NCBI GenBank assembly: GCA_964615975.1
Contig: CAZTTH010000004.1
Coordinates: forward strand, 49,547 to 113,546
Direction of reading: 5' to 3'
Source of the DNA: CAZTTH01 sp964615975
GTDB lineage: Bacteria > Verrucomicrobiota > Lentisphaeria > JABSQK01 > JAJFLO01
Length of the DNA: 64,000 nucleotides
The translations under genes and the position numbers were made by a program. Positions 63,282 to 64,000 of the stretch are shown in pieces; within the stretch, counting starts at the first letter, position 1, and every line of letters begins with the position of its first letter. The notes beneath the pieces are model-generated. The model searched no databases, was not told where the DNA came from, and saw only the letters and a list, made by a program, of their open reading frames with translations.

Positions 63282-64000
63282 TTACTTGAAGAAGTCACCG
63301 ATTTTCTGAGAAGCTTTGTCAATTTTTTCAGTCGCGTTATCCAGCACCCTTTTGGCATGGCCCATCAGTTCGTCGCCAATTGTTGTAACCTTGCCTCTGA
63401 CTTCATGGAGTGAATTTCTCGAGACAACATCGAGAAGACGATCGCAGAGTTCGCCGGCATTCATCCCATCATCCGTTGTGCCATGCGACCCCAGGTCCGT
63501 CAAACGGATGTTTGGCAACGGGAGGGTCGCGGATTTGCCGCCTGCAAATGTAGCGCTGACATTGATCTTCCCGTCATTAATAAGTAATTCCCTGATTTTA
63601 ATTTTTTTTTCACGCGCCGTCGATTTCGTTGATGCGGCAGTGATTTGATCTCCAGTGGCAGCGATGCTGATTTTGATCTGCTCATGCAGACGGGAGAGAT
63701 TACTGCCGGACAAGCTGCCTTCAAAGGTAATTTCGGGAGCGTTGACCACAATGGAATTAATCCTGATGGTAGGGGAAAAAACACTCAGAGGATTGAGGTT
63801 GATATTGATCGTTTCGACCTTTATCGCGGTGGGAGTGTTGAATCCGGGGGGATTTCCGACAATAAGACCATATAGCCTGCCATTACCTGACCAGGGCGCG
63901 ATATAAGCCCGATCGAGTGAGATCACGACCCCGGCAATCTGTGATCCTATGGTTTCGATCCCCTTTTTCGTCATATACCCCAACAGCCATCCCATGGCAA
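63282..64000 (-). CDS. AsmA-like membrane-derived protein, 5' end beyond window
   Basis: A partial protein of at least 237 residues. It shows the AsmA/DUF748-type opening: WLLGYMTKKGIETIGSQIA, followed by VISLDRAYIAPWSGNGRLYG and LIVGNPPGFNTPTAIKVETI, with beta-rich segments INSIVVNAPEITFEG and KIKIRELLINDGKINVS. The C-terminus is helical (LMGHAKRVLDNATEKIDKAS). In this family a single N-terminal membrane helix anchors a beta-rich periplasmic body linked to outer-membrane lipid homeostasis. That helix probably lies upstream of the window edge, since the frame is still open at 64000. Confidence 0.72.
   Translation of the reverse strand, partial: AMGWLLGYMTKKGIETIGSQIAGVVISLDRAYIAPWSGNGRLYGLIVGNPPGFNTPTAIKVETININLNPLSVFSPTIRINSIVVNAPEITFEGSLSGSNLSRLHEQIKISIAATGDQITAASTKSTAREKKIKIRELLINDGKINVSATFAGGKSATLPLPNIRLTDLGSHGTTDDGMNAGELCDRLLDVVSRNSLHEVRGKVTTIGDELMGHAKRVLDNATEKIDKASQKIGDFFK

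Noticed and set aside
1..64000. CRISPR arrays, rRNA genes, prophage modules or complete insertion sequences
   Set aside because: I looked for spaced direct repeats, rRNA-like conserved blocks, integrase or capsid genes and paired terminal repeats around a transposase and found none, apart from the RAYT remnant and the non-coding 445-bp element.

Overview
The window comes from a Gram-negative-type bacterium: it encodes a TonB-dependent receptor, outer-membrane barrel proteins, peptidoglycan genes, O-antigen ligase-like proteins and many lipoproteins. Zinc-ribbon eukaryotic-like Ser/Thr kinases, one fused to a formylglycine-generating-enzyme domain, together with small envelope lipoproteins suggest the PVC group (Lentisphaerota/Verrucomicrobiota/Kiritimatiellae-like). 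This placement rests on gene style only. The window is a scaffold with two 100-N gaps; one is an assembly artefact because the same 55 bases stand on both sides of it.

1-17 kb: envelope folding genes (a lipase-maturation-factor-like membrane protein and a secreted cyclophilin-FKBP fusion), a DUF883 protein and small membrane partner, a histidine kinase whose phospho-acceptor His is replaced by Gln, a family 2 glycosyltransferase, and FeoA-FeoB. Then comes a minus-strand signalling block: TonB-dependent receptor, YfiR-like periplasmic protein, HAMP histidine kinase, single-domain response regulator and a receiver-PAS-kinase-receiver hybrid.

17-31 kb: Ser/Thr kinase region with a receiver-kinase fusion, ArgS, a 757-aa lipoprotein, a 1584-aa kinase/zinc-ribbon/FGE-like protein, and a small zinc-ribbon kinase translationally coupled to a zinc-ribbon protein of unknown function.

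30-46 kb: mainly housekeeping and envelope genes: MurJ, CCA-adding enzyme, a sugar N-acetyltransferase, glycosyltransferases, a LysM/TPR lipoprotein, a LipM/LplA-type transferase, a 52-aa lipoprotein, a coiled-coil envelope protein, prepilin peptidase, a cN-I 5'-nucleotidase, tRNA-Glu(CTC), a double-domain ABC ATPase, a MurC/Mpl-type ligase and FolB.

46-64 kb: surface region. Two tandem O-antigen-ligase/TPR paralogues are followed by the remnant of a REP-associated tyrosine transposase, a 2306-aa outer-membrane DUF11/barrel protein, and three smaller exported proteins with DUF11-like or Ig-like architecture. All surface genes lie on the minus strand. They are separated by long leaders containing palindromes, C/A-rich ribosome-loading regions and very short Shine-Dalgarno-led ORFs. 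An AsmA-like protein runs off the right edge. The surface cluster is the best candidate for an undescribed system: its products share an N-terminal module and look like one cell-surface assembly anchored by the giant barrel protein.
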